From IMG/VR virus record IMGVR_UViG_3300031539_000053, positions 1 through 48,806 of that record: a stretch of 48,806 nt of DNA, one strand, 5' to 3'. The DNA comes from a virus. The notes below the pieces were generated by a model, which was given only the letters and a program-made list of their open reading frames with translations, was not told where the DNA came from and searched no databases. Both the position numbers and the translations under genes were made by a program. This document shows, one piece after another, positions 8,552-16,241 of this stretch (position 1 is the first letter of the stretch; the number at the start of each line of letters is the position of its first letter).

Positions 8552-9120
8552 CAGCCCTCCGGGCTCCGGTCTCGCTCGCGGTTCTCGATGACCGAGACGA
8601 GGGTGATGCTCCACTGGAACTGGAGAGGCTGGTACTGCGGGACAGAGTCCCGGACGAAGCGGCGGCGTTCCGACGGCCGCCCATCCCTACGGAAATACTC
8701 AACCTCGTAGTAGACGGTCTCGTTGGGCGCGACCTGGTTGCCGCCTGGGCCGATGCCGATTAGCTGCTCCTCGGTGTAGCGACCGCTCACGTACTGGAGC
8801 TGGACGACGCCCTGCTCGTTGATACCGACCGGCGTCACGCTCTCTGCGAGAGCCCCTAGGTTGGCCACCAACGGCGTCGGCAGGAGCTCCATCTCGTGGA
8901 CCACCTCCTCGACTCCGACGCCCCTACGGCCGCCAGAGAACCGCGTACGCACGATGTGGACGCGGTATGGCCGCGCCCCGAGCTTGGTGTAGATGTCCCG
9001 GATCCGGTCAACCGCTGGGATCAGCTTCTGGGCGAGGGAACAGGCCAGCGTGCTCACGTCAGGGACGGTGAACCCGTCCTTCGTCGTGCAGGTACACGGG
9101 TCACCGCAACCACACCCCAC
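8551..9120 (-). CDS. Neck-region structural protein with Cys-rich N-terminus, unknown
   Basis: A 189-residue protein. The start is GTG at 9120, close behind the upstream stop. The first 12 residues are MGCGCGDPCTCT, a dense Cys cluster that could bind metal or cross-link in the virion. The rest is beta-rich, with GVGVEEVVHEMELLPTPLV near 68-86 and a terminal strand LQFQWSITLVSVIENRERD. Position in the connector-to-sheath interval suggests a head closure or neck protein. No family is firmly recognised. Confidence 0.5.
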   Translation of the reverse strand: MGCGCGDPCTCTTKDGFTVPDVSTLACSLAQKLIPAVDRIRDIYTKLGARPYRVHIVRTRFSGGRRGVGVEEVVHEMELLPTPLVANLGALAESVTPVGINEQGVVQLQYVSGRYTEEQLIGIGPGGNQVAPNETVYYEVEYFRRDGRPSERRRFVRDSVPQYQPLQFQWSITLVSVIENRERDRSPEG

Positions 9121-9123
9121 GAG

Positions 9124-9540
9124 CTAGCTCCGCACCGGAATCGAGCCCGCCGACCCTGGCCCCCCACCAAACAGACGGCGGAAGCGCACGGCCCCAGGGT
9201 ACAGCGGTGCACCCAAGGTGTCAGCGAGGCGGGCTGCCCAGCGGCTGTACTCGTCCTCGAGCTTGTCGATGTTGTCCGCCCGGATCGAGATGTCCGAGAG
9301 GCTGTCAGCGATCAAGTAGTTCTGACCATCAAGCATCCGGCACTCGATCTGGTCCAACACCGTGATGAGCTTGCGGATGCGATCCTCGGCGGCTGTCAGC
9401 ACGCGGTCCATTGCTGACTCGACGAGGAACAGGGTCTGGATCGGCGCAGGGATTCCGAACGTCAGCGCCGCCGCAGGGGCTACCTGTAGGTAGCCCATGT
9501 GGTAGCGGATCCGCTCCTTCTCTGCGTCGTCGAACGCCAC
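9124..9540 (-). CDS. Putative head-tail adaptor protein
   Basis: A 138-residue, mostly helical protein with a GTG start near the stop of the previous gene. Long helices (DRVLTAAEDRIRKLITVLDQ and DISIRADNIDKLEDEYSRW) and a position after capsid genes and before gp10-like genes match adaptor or connector proteins. The C-terminal tail is Gly/Pro-rich. Role is inferred from order and secondary-structure impression only. Confidence 0.4.
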   Translation of the reverse strand: MAFDDAEKERIRYHMGYLQVAPAAALTFGIPAPIQTLFLVESAMDRVLTAAEDRIRKLITVLDQIECRMLDGQNYLIADSLSDISIRADNIDKLEDEYSRWAARLADTLGAPLYPGAVRFRRLFGGGPGSAGSIPVRS

Positions 9541-9543
9541 TGG

Positions 9544-9867
9544 CTAGTCCTGCACCATCTCGAGCTTGAGCCCCTGGACGAGCAGCTTGGCGACACCAGC
9601 CTCGCCGCCGTAGCCAGCCGCGTCGATGATGGTGTCGGCCTTCACATCGATGATCTGGCCGTCGTGGGAGAACCGGCAATTGGCCATCACCCGGTATCGC
9701 GGCACACGCTTGGTGGGCTTCGCCGGTACTGGGCGCGCGGGCGGCGTGACCTCGATGTCGACGTCTGAGACGTCAACGTCCTTGAACGTCGGTGCAGGAG
9801 CCTTGGGCTTCTGACCGTCCGAGCCGATCTTCGCAGACTCCAGGGGATCGTACTTCGCGCGAGCCAT
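9544..9867 (-). CDS. Small capsid-region protein with conserved-looking C-terminal domain
   Basis: A 107-residue protein with a strong AAGGAGGAG site before its ATG. The first half is disordered and Pro/Lys/Asp-rich. The second half (PRYRVMANCRFSHDGQ to AKLLVQGLKLEMV) is a compact domain seen near capsid genes in many phages, where a strand pair is followed by a QG-x-LE ending. It may be a minor head or connector-bound protein. It follows a strong hairpin after the capsid gene, so its level is probably reduced relative to capsid. Confidence 0.5.
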   Translation of the reverse strand: MARAKYDPLESAKIGSDGQKPKAPAPTFKDVDVSDVDIEVTPPARPVPAKPTKRVPRYRVMANCRFSHDGQIIDVKADTIIDAAGYGGEAGVAKLLVQGLKLEMVQD

Positions 9868-9888
9868 GGGCTCCTCCTTGAAATGCAG

Positions 9889-9921
9889 AATGGGGCGAGG
9901 GGGACTGCCCCTCGCCCCATT
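9889..9921 (-). terminator. Perfect 14-bp hairpin after the capsid gene
   Basis: Arms 9889-9902 and 9908-9921 are fully complementary around a 5-base loop. The stem is G+C-rich and, on the minus strand, is followed by CTGCATTTC, a weak U tract. It lies between the capsid stop and the next start. It should act as a partial terminator or an mRNA-stabilising hairpin for the capsid message. Confidence 0.6.
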
Positions 9922-9953
9922 GTAGCAAGCTGCGGGGCAGTCCGGTGTGAGCT

Positions 9954-11351
9954 CTACTGGCCCGTGAGGATCTGCTGAACCCGCTTGTAGCGGGCCCCGT
10001 CACCGGTGGTGGCGTCGGTGCGAACCGGCCAGTCACCGATGAACTTCCAGCTCGTGGACACCATGTCCTGGAGCCGGTTCAGCGGCGCGCGGATGATGAG
10101 CTGGATGCGCTCCGTCATCACCTCGATGCCGTTGTTGTTGATCGTCGGTTGTCCGACCTTGCCCGTCACGCCAGCCTCGGTGATCAACGCACCGAGGTCC
10201 TGGTAGTACTCGAAGATGGCGGACTGCGCCAGCAGGAGCGTGCGGTGGATCGGGACGCCCGTGAGCGGATCGCCGTTCGACCAGAGCTCGGGGGCGAACG
10301 GATCGTCGAGCGAGAACGTCCCAGTCGTGCCGCCGATGACCGTGTCGATCTGCGGGTTCTCGGAGTTGCGGAACACCACGGTGTTCAAGAGCTCGCCGAT
10401 CGCGAACTGCTTGTACATGTAGTAGTCAGGCAGTGAGGTCAGCAGGCGCTGGAACTCGGCGTCCGAGAAGATCTGGTTCTGCGCCGTCGGGTCCATGTGC
10501 GCGTGGAAGCGACCGTCCGGCATCTCCGGCACGTTCTGCTGCCAGAACCGCGAGACCGCTGTGCGGAGCGCCGCGAGCGTCATGATGTCCCCGGAGCCGA
10601 TGTCGTCGGTCCGGTTGCCACCACCGACGTACACCGAGCTGGTGCGGTCGACAGCGAGCACGGGCTCACGGTCGGTCGTGGCGACGGCGGCGCTGAAGGT
10701 CAGCGTGCCTGGCCCGAGCTCGTCGCCTGGGTCGTCTGGGGTGTACCCGACGACGGTGTTGGCAGTGAGGCCGGCGCCGAGGAGGACGGGTAGCGGGTTG
10801 TTCACCGAGACGGTGGTGAACCGAACCGGCGAACCGGCCGTGAGGTCGGGGCGGCGCGCGCGGGTGAACCCGTTGAGGCGCTTGACGCGCTGGGTCGTGC
10901 CTGCGCCGACGGTCCCATCCCACACGGTGTGCCCGGAGCCAGCCGCGTTGCCGATCTTGTCACGAACCAGTCGGTTCATGGTCTGACCAGCCGAGAGGCC
11001 GAGCTGCTGAGCGTTCCGCAGGAACAGGTTGGCGATCGCAGTGATGCTCGTCGGCATGTGCGTGTCGATCGAGTCGGCGTACTGCTGGAGCGTGGCCTCC
11101 CACTGCTCCGACTGGTACGTCGACGGCGGCGGATCAGACCCCGGCACCAAGGCGCGGGCCTTCGGCGTGATGAGGCCGGTGCCGGTGAACACCATCGTGT
11201 CACCGACGTTGTTCGGCCAGAGCTGCGGCGAGGCCTCGCTGCGGAACAGGAGACGCGGGTAGAGCGCGTCGTGGAACGCCCTCTCCAGCAGGTTCTCCTG
11301 CACCAGTGCCCGGATCTCCGGGGCCTGGCTGATGGTACTGAAGTCTGCCAT
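9954..11351 (-). CDS. Major capsid protein (N4-gp56-like)
   Basis: A 465-residue protein directly after the scaffold, with a good GGAG site 7 bases from its ATG. Features typical of the N4-gp56 family include an N-terminal ENLLERAFHDALYP segment, a TITMPTSI-like helix block (QYADSIDTHMPTSITAIANL), a DIMTLAALRTAVSRFWQQNVP loop region, then HAHMDPTAQNQIF and a late HRTLLLAQSAIFEY strand, with a basic C-terminus RADATTGDGARYKRV-like. Together with the scaffold and the flanking strong hairpin, identification as major capsid protein is secure; the subfamily is somewhat less so. Confidence 0.85.
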   Translation of the reverse strand: MADFSTISQAPEIRALVQENLLERAFHDALYPRLLFRSEASPQLWPNNVGDTMVFTGTGLITPKARALVPGSDPPPSTYQSEQWEATLQQYADSIDTHMPTSITAIANLFLRNAQQLGLSAGQTMNRLVRDKIGNAAGSGHTVWDGTVGAGTTQRVKRLNGFTRARRPDLTAGSPVRFTTVSVNNPLPVLLGAGLTANTVVGYTPDDPGDELGPGTLTFSAAVATTDREPVLAVDRTSSVYVGGGNRTDDIGSGDIMTLAALRTAVSRFWQQNVPEMPDGRFHAHMDPTAQNQIFSDAEFQRLLTSLPDYYMYKQFAIGELLNTVVFRNSENPQIDTVIGGTTGTFSLDDPFAPELWSNGDPLTGVPIHRTLLLAQSAIFEYYQDLGALITEAGVTGKVGQPTINNNGIEVMTERIQLIIRAPLNRLQDMVSTSWKFIGDWPVRTDATTGDGARYKRVQQILTGQ

Positions 11352-11365
11352 GTCGATCTCCTGCG

Positions 11366-11384
11366 GCGAGGCCTATGGCCTCGC
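11366..11384 (-). other. 8-bp hairpin just upstream of the capsid ribosome binding site
   Basis: A perfect 8-base stem (11366-11373 with 11377-11384) around a 3-base loop lies between scaffold stop and capsid start, ending a few bases before the capsid GGAG. There is no U tract, so an mRNA-processing or stability role is more likely than termination. Confidence 0.5.
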
Positions 11385-11386
11385 GT

Positions 11387-11887
11387 TCATGCGTGCGGGT
11401 TGAGACCAAGGGCGCGCAGGCGATCGGAGATCTCCTGCGGCTTGGCCTTGCGGGCGTCGAACTGGTCGCGTTGAGCTTGGTCCACGGCGGCACCACCCGG
11501 AGCAGGCACGACAGGTGCGGACCCGTCAGCTTTCGTTCCGTTGGTGCCGGTCGTGGCGGGTGCCACCGTCTCGCCGAAGAGGTACGGCTTCTCCTTGCGG
11601 AGCTCCGCGTAGAAGTCAGCGCGGTTGAACGCGCCGATCTCTTCTTCCGACTTCCCCTCGAGCTGACGAGTCAGCAAGCGGAGCGCATAGTCGGTGTCCT
11701 GGACGCCGGCCCGATAGAGCTCCTCGCGGAGCGCCATCTCGGCTTCCTTGGCATCGAGCTGCGACTGCAACTCCCGTCGGCGACGCTCCTCGACACGCCA
11801 CTGCTTGCGCATCTTGGAGCGTTCATCGTTGAGACGGAGCGCCTCCATCTCGGCCTTCGGGTCAGGGGTCTTGGACTTGGTCGCCAT
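11387..11887 (-). CDS. Scaffolding protein, nested short form from internal start
   Basis: An in-frame ATG at 11887 (MATKSKTPDPKAEMEAL) is preceded by AAAGGAGAACCTACG, a stronger ribosome binding site than that of the long form. It would give a 166-residue protein holding the whole coiled coil and capsid-binding end. This resembles lambda C/Nu3, where the scaffold is made from an internal start. The short form may be the main scaffold, and the long form a minor species with an extra acidic arm. Start strength is seen; use is inferred. Confidence 0.5.
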   Translation of the reverse strand: MATKSKTPDPKAEMEALRLNDERSKMRKQWRVEERRRRELQSQLDAKEAEMALREELYRAGVQDTDYALRLLTRQLEGKSEEEIGAFNRADFYAELRKEKPYLFGETVAPATTGTNGTKADGSAPVVPAPGGAAVDQAQRDQFDARKAKPQEISDRLRALGLNPHA

Positions 11888-12229
11888 CGTAGGTTCTCCT
11901 TTGGGTTGAGGTGAGGGCTTCACAGGGGCGGGCGGCGGTGACTTCTTCAGCTCGGCGAGAGCCTTCAGCGCATCGGAGTGGGAGGTGAACCCAGCGGCTT
12001 GCGCCGCTTGATCGAGATCTGAGATCGCATCTCTGCGACCCTTCGCTCTGGCCTCTTCCTTGATTCGCTTGAAGTCGCTGTGCTTGACCTGTTGGACCTT
12101 CTCCTCTTGAGACTCCGGTGGCTCCTCTGAGAGTGCTTGCGCAGTCTCGTCGGTCGGCTGGTTGTCTCGGCCTTCGGGGTGATCCCCTACGTTGTCGGGT
12201 GGGTCTTCTGCGTTCTCTTCGGTCTGCAT
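11387..12229 (-). CDS. Scaffolding protein, long form
   Basis: A 280-residue, highly charged, helix-rich protein directly before the capsid gene. The N-terminal 110 residues are acidic and disordered (EENAEDPPDNVGDHPEGR). The middle is a long coiled-coil-like helix (RKQWRVEERRRRELQSQLD near 140-160). The C-terminus is basic with DARKAKPQEISDRLRALGL, as expected for the capsid-binding end of a scaffold. Weak GAGAAG upstream of the ATG suggests modest expression, and an in-frame second start with a better site exists at 11887. No protease motif is seen in the extended N-terminus. Confidence 0.65.
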   Translation of the reverse strand: MQTEENAEDPPDNVGDHPEGRDNQPTDETAQALSEEPPESQEEKVQQVKHSDFKRIKEEARAKGRRDAISDLDQAAQAAGFTSHSDALKALAELKKSPPPAPVKPSPQPKGEPTMATKSKTPDPKAEMEALRLNDERSKMRKQWRVEERRRRELQSQLDAKEAEMALREELYRAGVQDTDYALRLLTRQLEGKSEEEIGAFNRADFYAELRKEKPYLFGETVAPATTGTNGTKADGSAPVVPAPGGAAVDQAQRDQFDARKAKPQEISDRLRALGLNPHA

Positions 12230-12372
12230 GGCGCTTCTCGTCGCTCCTCAGTCCCTGGATTCACCGACTGTTAACCGCCGTCGTGGCGTTGGGTGGGCCA
12301 GAGCTAGATCGACACCATAGGTGGCTGGGTTGGAGGTTGGTTGTACCAGGGGCCGATCGCCCCCGGCAAGAC

Positions 12373-12810
12373 TTACGGCGCGCCGTCGTAGGCGGGCTGC
12401 GCGACCGTCATGTCGACGGCCGAGCTCGGGACGTAGGTGATCACGAAGTCGGTGACACCGGCCTCGAAGGTCAGCGTCTTCCCGTCGTCGCTGATGGTCG
12501 CGAGCGTCGCGCCCGGTGTCCCACCAACGTCGGTCACGTCTCGGTGGCCAGCAGCGGCAGCACCGCCGGTGACGCGAAGCGTGCTCACAGAGAGCGCGCC
12601 ACGACGGTTGGCGTTGGACGCACCGACGGTCTCACCAGTGGCGTCGATCGCCGTGAGGTCGAAGGCCGACGCCGACGCGAGGCCGGCGAACGTGCGCTTG
12701 AGGCCGGTGAGCATGGTGCCCAGCTTCATCGCCGCAGCGATGTCACCGAGCTGGTTCGGGTTGCCCTTGTCGAGGGCGGACTTGAGGGTCGTCGCGACGG
12801 TCGTGGTCAT
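12373..12810 (-). CDS. Putative capsid decoration/structural protein
   Basis: A 145-residue protein with a good AAGGAG site. It opens with a helix (TTTVATTLKSALDKGNPNQLGD) followed by LKRTFAGLASASAFDLTAID and a beta-rich, Gly/Ala/Thr-rich remainder ending VTDFVITYVPSSAVDM. Small proteins of this type lie next to scaffold and capsid in N4-gp56-type phages and are often virion surface or decoration proteins. About 143 bases with no gene separate it from the scaffold; that gap holds a short GGGGC/GCCCC hairpin near 12354. Confidence 0.4.
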   Translation of the reverse strand: MTTTVATTLKSALDKGNPNQLGDIAAAMKLGTMLTGLKRTFAGLASASAFDLTAIDATGETVGASNANRRGALSVSTLRVTGGAAAAGHRDVTDVGGTPGATLATISDDGKTLTFEAGVTDFVITYVPSSAVDMTVAQPAYDGAP

Positions 12811-12840
12811 GGCTGGTGCTCCTTGGTGGGCGAGGTCATA

Positions 12841-13227
12841 TCACGACTTCTCCCCGATGAAGACACGAACGCTGGTCTCCTGCGCGGCTACCCGGGTCAT
12901 GTCGATGGCGGTGTACGGGACGGTCTTGCTGATGAGGATCGCCAGGCCGTCGACTGGGACGACCTGGAGCGCCCCATCGGCGCTTGTCAGACGAAGTGTG
13001 ATCTTCCGGTTGGAGAAGATCACGATGACGTTGGCGTTGGTGACGCCGCCGAAGGCGACGGGCACCGGTGTGTCGACGCCCAGCACGTAGGTGTCCTGCC
13101 CGTTCTTGAGGGCTAGGACGACGGACTCGCAGATCGGTGCGAGCTCCGACGCCGCACCGGAGCCCAACAAGCTCCCTGTCTGCGGCGTGGTACCCCACGA
13201 CCCTACGATCTTGAAGAGGTCGCTCAC
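12841..13227 (-). CDS. Putative minor head protein, unknown family
   Basis: A 128-residue, beta-rich protein with GTG start, ten bases after the upstream stop. It contains many short hydrophobic strands (DTYVLGVDTPVPVAFGG, NVIVIFSNRKITLRL) and the ending TVPYTAIDMTRVAAQE, which recalls the end of the neighbouring 12373 product (YVPSSAVDMTVAQ). A distant relationship between the two is possible. Placement points to a head accessory protein. Confidence 0.4.
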   Translation of the reverse strand: MSDLFKIVGSWGTTPQTGSLLGSGAASELAPICESVVLALKNGQDTYVLGVDTPVPVAFGGVTNANVIVIFSNRKITLRLTSADGALQVVPVDGLAILISKTVPYTAIDMTRVAAQETSVRVFIGEKS

Positions 13228-13236
13228 GTCAGTCGA

Positions 13237-13419
13237 TCAGGTCGGTCCGACCTTGAACGGCGACGGATCGGCAGCGGCGCTGCCTGCGTTGGGCACGTTC
13301 ACCGGCGCACCATCGCGCGGGACGTTGTCCACGTACTTGCCGTGCTCGGCATCGTACTTCTCGACGGAGTCCTTGTACGGGCCGGCCTGACCGACACCCT
13401 CGGCATTCTTCTCGCTCAT
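13237..13419 (-). CDS. Small Pro/Asp-rich structural-region protein, 60 aa
   Basis: The AAGGAG site fits the ATG at 13419 with 7-base spacing; another ATG two codons earlier lies too close to it. The 60-residue product is hydrophilic (YKDSVEKYDAEHGKYVDNVP) and ends in PSPFKVGPT. With its two upstream neighbours it forms a run of three small proline-rich proteins. No function can be assigned. Confidence 0.5.
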   Translation of the reverse strand: MSEKNAEGVGQAGPYKDSVEKYDAEHGKYVDNVPRDGAPVNVPNAGSAAADPSPFKVGPT

Positions 13420-13430
13420 GATCATGCTCC

Positions 13431-13652
13431 TTACTTGACGGGCGTGGGCTGGGCCGGCATCGGAACTTCCGGCTGACCCGTGACGTTGCTGCGGTAGGAG
13501 CCGCCCTGGCCGGGCGTGCCGGTCGGGAAGCCACCTTCGTGGTCGTAGGGGAGGTCGTCTGGAAAGCCTGCCTGGCTGGTCCCGATCTCGAGCGCGCGGT
13601 TGCGCGGGCTGCGAAGACCGCCAGGAGACGGCGATGGAAGTGGCTTGGCCAT
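13431..13652 (-). CDS. Small Pro/Gly-rich protein, 73 aa
   Basis: The ATG at 13652 has AAGGAG at 7-base spacing. The product starts MAKPLPSPSPGGLRSPRNRA and is rich in Pro and Gly throughout, with no predicted fold. A longer upstream frame is an overlap of the previous gene. It may be a flexible virion protein. Function unknown. Confidence 0.5.
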   Translation of the reverse strand: MAKPLPSPSPGGLRSPRNRALEIGTSQAGFPDDLPYDHEGGFPTGTPGQGGSYRSNVTGQPEVPMPAQPTPVK

Positions 13653-13654
13653 GA

Positions 13655-13837
13655 TCAGGCTCCTTCGATGGGGGTGATCGTGAACGGCATCGGCTCGCTC
13701 GCAACGGGCGGCGGACCATCCACAGGGAGCGATCCGTTTCCGGGCCACTCCGGGTTCTGCGTCTGCGTCTGCTCTTCGTAGAAGTTGCCTTCACGGATCG
13801 AGTTGCCTGGCAGTGGCAGAACCTGTGGACGCTCCAT
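13655..13837 (-). CDS. Small Pro/Gln-rich protein, 60 aa, likely leaderless
   Basis: The product starts MERPQVLPLPGNSIREGNF and includes EEQTQTQNPEWPGNG. There is no ribosome binding site. Instead a near-consensus promoter places the predicted transcription start at the A of this ATG. It heads the transcript that runs through the two other small proline-rich genes and the structural proteins. Confidence 0.5.
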   Translation of the reverse strand: MERPQVLPLPGNSIREGNFYEEQTQTQNPEWPGNGSLPVDGPPPVASEPMPFTITPIEGA

Positions 13838-13844
13838 GGCTTCG

Positions 13845-13873
13845 AGACTATGGGCAGAGGGGCCAGGTGTCAA
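13845..13873 (-). promoter_or_regulatory. Consensus sigma70-like promoter with leaderless start
   Basis: TTGACA (13868-13873), a 17-base spacer, then TAGTCT (13845-13850). Seven bases separate TAGTCT from the ATG at 13837, which puts +1 at or next to the start codon. This is the best promoter match in the window and lies in the short gap after folE. Confidence 0.65.
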
Positions 13874-13882
13874 CGTCTTGGC

Positions 13883-14482
13883 TCATCCCCTGATCAGGGA
13901 TAGAAGTTCGCCGCGGGCAGAATCCGAGGATCGAAACGCGCCGAGCATGCAGGAGGTCTTGGTCACAGCGCCCTTCTTGGCGACGCCGCGCGTGCTCATG
14001 CACTGGTGCTCAGCCTCGATAACGACACCTACACCGCGAGGGGCGAGGGCCGTCTGGATGGCCTGGGCGATGTCGACGGTCATCTTCTCTTGGATCTGCA
14101 ACCGCTTGGCGAAGCAGTCGACGACGCGGGCAAGCTTGGACAAACCGACGACGCGGTCACTGGGCAGATACCCGATGTGCGCCACCCCAATGATGGGCAC
14201 GAGGTGGTGCTCGCAGTAGGACTCGAAGGTTAGCCCTTTGACGAGAACCACCTCGTCGTAGCCGGCCACATCCTCGAACGTCTTCGAGAGGATCTTGGCC
14301 GGGTCCTCGTGGTAGCCCCGGAAGAACTCTTCGTAGGCGCGCGCAACACGCGCAGGCGTGTCGACTAGGCCCTCGCGGGCCGGGTCGTCGCCAGCCCACC
14401 GAAGGAGGCAACGAACCGCCTCCTCAGCTTCCGCCCTGGTGGGGCGGAGCGGGACAGCGGCGATCTCAACCTGCGCCGTCAC
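13883..14482 (-). CDS. folE: GTP cyclohydrolase I
   Basis: A 199-residue protein converting GTP to 7,8-dihydroneopterin triphosphate, the first step of 7-deazaguanine (and folate) synthesis. The zinc ligands are visible in SYCEHHLVP (C90, H93) and EHQCMSTRG (C161). Other family blocks are GLVDTPARVARAYEEFF (38-54), SKLARVVDCFAKRLQIQE and MTVDIAQAI. Length matches type IA enzymes. Start is a GTG two bases past the upstream stop, so it is probably coupled. It is far from queD, queE and dpdA, embedded among head genes, but is the logical supplier of that pathway. Confidence 0.92.
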   Translation of the reverse strand: MTAQVEIAAVPLRPTRAEAEEAVRCLLRWAGDDPAREGLVDTPARVARAYEEFFRGYHEDPAKILSKTFEDVAGYDEVVLVKGLTFESYCEHHLVPIIGVAHIGYLPSDRVVGLSKLARVVDCFAKRLQIQEKMTVDIAQAIQTALAPRGVGVVIEAEHQCMSTRGVAKKGAVTKTSCMLGAFRSSDSARGELLSLIRG

Positions 14483-14485
14483 GAA

Positions 14486-15097
14486 CTAGGCGACCGGCTC
14501 GTCTTCGGGAGGAGCTGAGTCCTCAGGGGGCGCGTCTTCGTCTTCATCTGCGGGCCCCTCCTCGACCTCCTCTTCCTCTTCCTCTTCGGGCTCGTTGAAG
14601 TCCTCGTCGACTTCGATCTCTTCCTTGGCGTACTCGCCCGCCTTCAGGATGAAGGCACAGAGCAAGTTCACGTCGGCCTCGTCCTCGTCGATCTGCGTCA
14701 CGAGGGCGTGAGCCACCGCTTCGCAATCGTCGGGAGAGAGCTCGCCGATGTACTTCGCGAAGCCCATCGAGAGCTCGTCAGGCATCCGGTCGACGGCCTT
14801 GCCGACGGCCTTGACGGCGTCGTCCGGGATGTTCTCGAGCAGGAGCTCGGCACCGACGTCATGAGCGAGATCATGAAGCTCCTTGGCCTCCTCGCTCAGC
14901 GTCACTCCGAACTCGCCCCATTCGCTGATGAGCTCGTTGCCGCGACCGACGGGATCGCCGTCGCTGGGCTCGGCCTCGATGTCCTCACCCTCTTCGTCGC
15001 CCAGATCTTCCTCGTTCACGGGGGCCATGCCGAGGGCTGCGGCGTTTGGCGAAACCGACTGCTGGTCGACGAGGGTCTTGAGCTTGGCGTTGTCCAT
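14486..15097 (-). CDS. Very acidic head-region protein
   Basis: A 203-residue protein whose ATG has a strong GGAGG site. The middle (LSEEAKELHDLAHDVGAELL and PDELSMGFAKYIGEL) is helical. The C-terminal 50 residues are almost all Glu, Asp, Pro and Ala (EPEEEEEEEVEEGPADEDED). Coming after the MuF-like and basic protein genes, the acid tail might partner those basic proteins or mimic DNA; that is inference. A palindrome GCTCGCGCGAGC lies in its 50-base upstream gap. I do not recognise the family. Confidence 0.55.
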   Translation of the reverse strand: MDNAKLKTLVDQQSVSPNAAALGMAPVNEEDLGDEEGEDIEAEPSDGDPVGRGNELISEWGEFGVTLSEEAKELHDLAHDVGAELLLENIPDDAVKAVGKAVDRMPDELSMGFAKYIGELSPDDCEAVAHALVTQIDEDEADVNLLCAFILKAGEYAKEEIEVDEDFNEPEEEEEEEVEEGPADEDEDAPPEDSAPPEDEPVA

Positions 15098-15150
15098 CAC
15101 GATCCTCCGGTGTGGTCTAGCGGTAACACGCTCGCGCGAGCACGCGCAAG

Positions 15151-16080
15151 CTATCGAACGACCTTGGCGCCGCCGATGAGCTCCCAGCCCCAGCCCCATC
15201 CGGGACGCCAGGGTTGGAGCACGGCCCGATCGTTCGGGCGGTTGGGCGGGTTCGCCCAGGTCTTCCCGAGCAGGCTCTGTGAGATCTTCAGCCCAGCCGG
15301 GGCGACCGACGGCATCTGGAACTGCCCGCCCGGGCGACAGAGCTGGCCGTGCATCGCGATCGAGTCATCACCGACTCGGTCGTCGAAGGGGACAAGGGTC
15401 ACGTCGGCAACGAGCTCGACCCAGCGCATCATCATGTCAGGGAAGGTCTTGCTCGCATCCTCGACGGCGTCTGCCTGGGTGGCGTTGTAGGCCCATGCGC
15501 CTTCGGTACGGACGATGCGCTCGGCGCGCCACCACTCCATGTCGTAGGCTCTGGTCACCCGCTCGATTGCCTGGAAGCCGGTCTCGCCTTGGATCAGGGT
15601 CTGAGTCAGCGCGCCCTCGAGCTTGGTCACCATGCTCGCGCCGTACTTCGCCATCGACTTCTTGTTGAGCTTGAGCAGTGAGGTCTTCCGCTTGTCGATG
15701 ACGCCGGTGAACCGTGCCGCCTGCTCGATCGGAAGCTGAACCACCGCGCCGCGCGTGGCCTTCTCCATCTTCTTGATGTCGCCGATGAGGGCCTTCGCCG
15801 AAGCCTCCTGCACCTTGACTGTCTCCACACCCATCGCGCTACCGAGACCTCGGCCGAGCTCGGCGAGTCCCTGGTGAACCTGCGCGAGCATCGAGCGGTG
15901 CTTCTGGATCGTGAACGCCGAAGCGCCAGAGCCGATGGCCTTGGAGAGCTTGAGCTCCAGGTCGCGCATCGACTCGATGTAGACCCGTCGCAACTTGGGA
16001 ATGGCCTGCCGGTCTAGGAGGTTGTTCAGCCGCTTGACGTGGCCGATCGACGCCTCTTGGAACGGGGTGAGCTTGCGCAT
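15151..16080 (-). CDS. MuF-like head morphogenesis protein
   Basis: A 309-residue protein, with the start set at the ATG overlapping the previous stop (TGATG at 16080). The N-terminal two thirds is helical and basic. The C-terminal third carries the Mu gpF signature: RIVRTEGAWAYNATQADA, then WVELVADVTLVPFDDRV and HGQLCRPGGQF, i.e. RTE..N, W....D.R and H..L.G elements. Such proteins are minor capsid components near the portal. Location a few genes after the portal agrees. Confidence 0.75.
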   Translation of the reverse strand: MRKLTPFQEASIGHVKRLNNLLDRQAIPKLRRVYIESMRDLELKLSKAIGSGASAFTIQKHRSMLAQVHQGLAELGRGLGSAMGVETVKVQEASAKALIGDIKKMEKATRGAVVQLPIEQAARFTGVIDKRKTSLLKLNKKSMAKYGASMVTKLEGALTQTLIQGETGFQAIERVTRAYDMEWWRAERIVRTEGAWAYNATQADAVEDASKTFPDMMMRWVELVADVTLVPFDDRVGDDSIAMHGQLCRPGGQFQMPSVAPAGLKISQSLLGKTWANPPNRPNDRAVLQPWRPGWGWGWELIGGAKVVR

Positions 16081-16241
16081 CAGCGCCTGGGCTTGGCTGG
16101 CGGCTTGATCGGGATGCGGTCGATGATGTTCTGTGGGGCGGTGGCGTTGCCCTGCCACGTACCATCGCGCAGGGCGTCCGCCGACGCGGTCATCTTCTTG
16201 ACGGCGTCCTTGTAGACCTTGCTTCGACGAGAGACAGGCAT
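16080..16241 (-). CDS. Small basic protein, 53 aa
   Basis: An ATG at 16241 overlaps the stop of the large basic gene (TGATG), and its own stop overlaps the MuF-like start (TGATG). The product starts MPVSRRSKVYKDAVKKMTAS and ends IPIKPPAKPRR, so it is strongly basic like its neighbours. Perfect stop/start coupling on both sides supports it as real. It may be part of the same virion-internal group. Confidence 0.55.
   Translation of the reverse strand: MPVSRRSKVYKDAVKKMTASADALRDGTWQGNATAPQNIIDRIPIKPPAKPRR

Noticed and set aside
13229-13794. Longer frames over the three small proline-rich genes
   Set aside because: They are extensions in Arg/Ser-rich shadow composition. Ribosome binding sites or a promoter mark the shorter starts.
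15117-15150. Promoter or terminator at the GCTCGCGCGAGC palindrome
   Set aside because: It has no U tract and no boxes at promoter spacing. It could be an operator, but nothing supports this.
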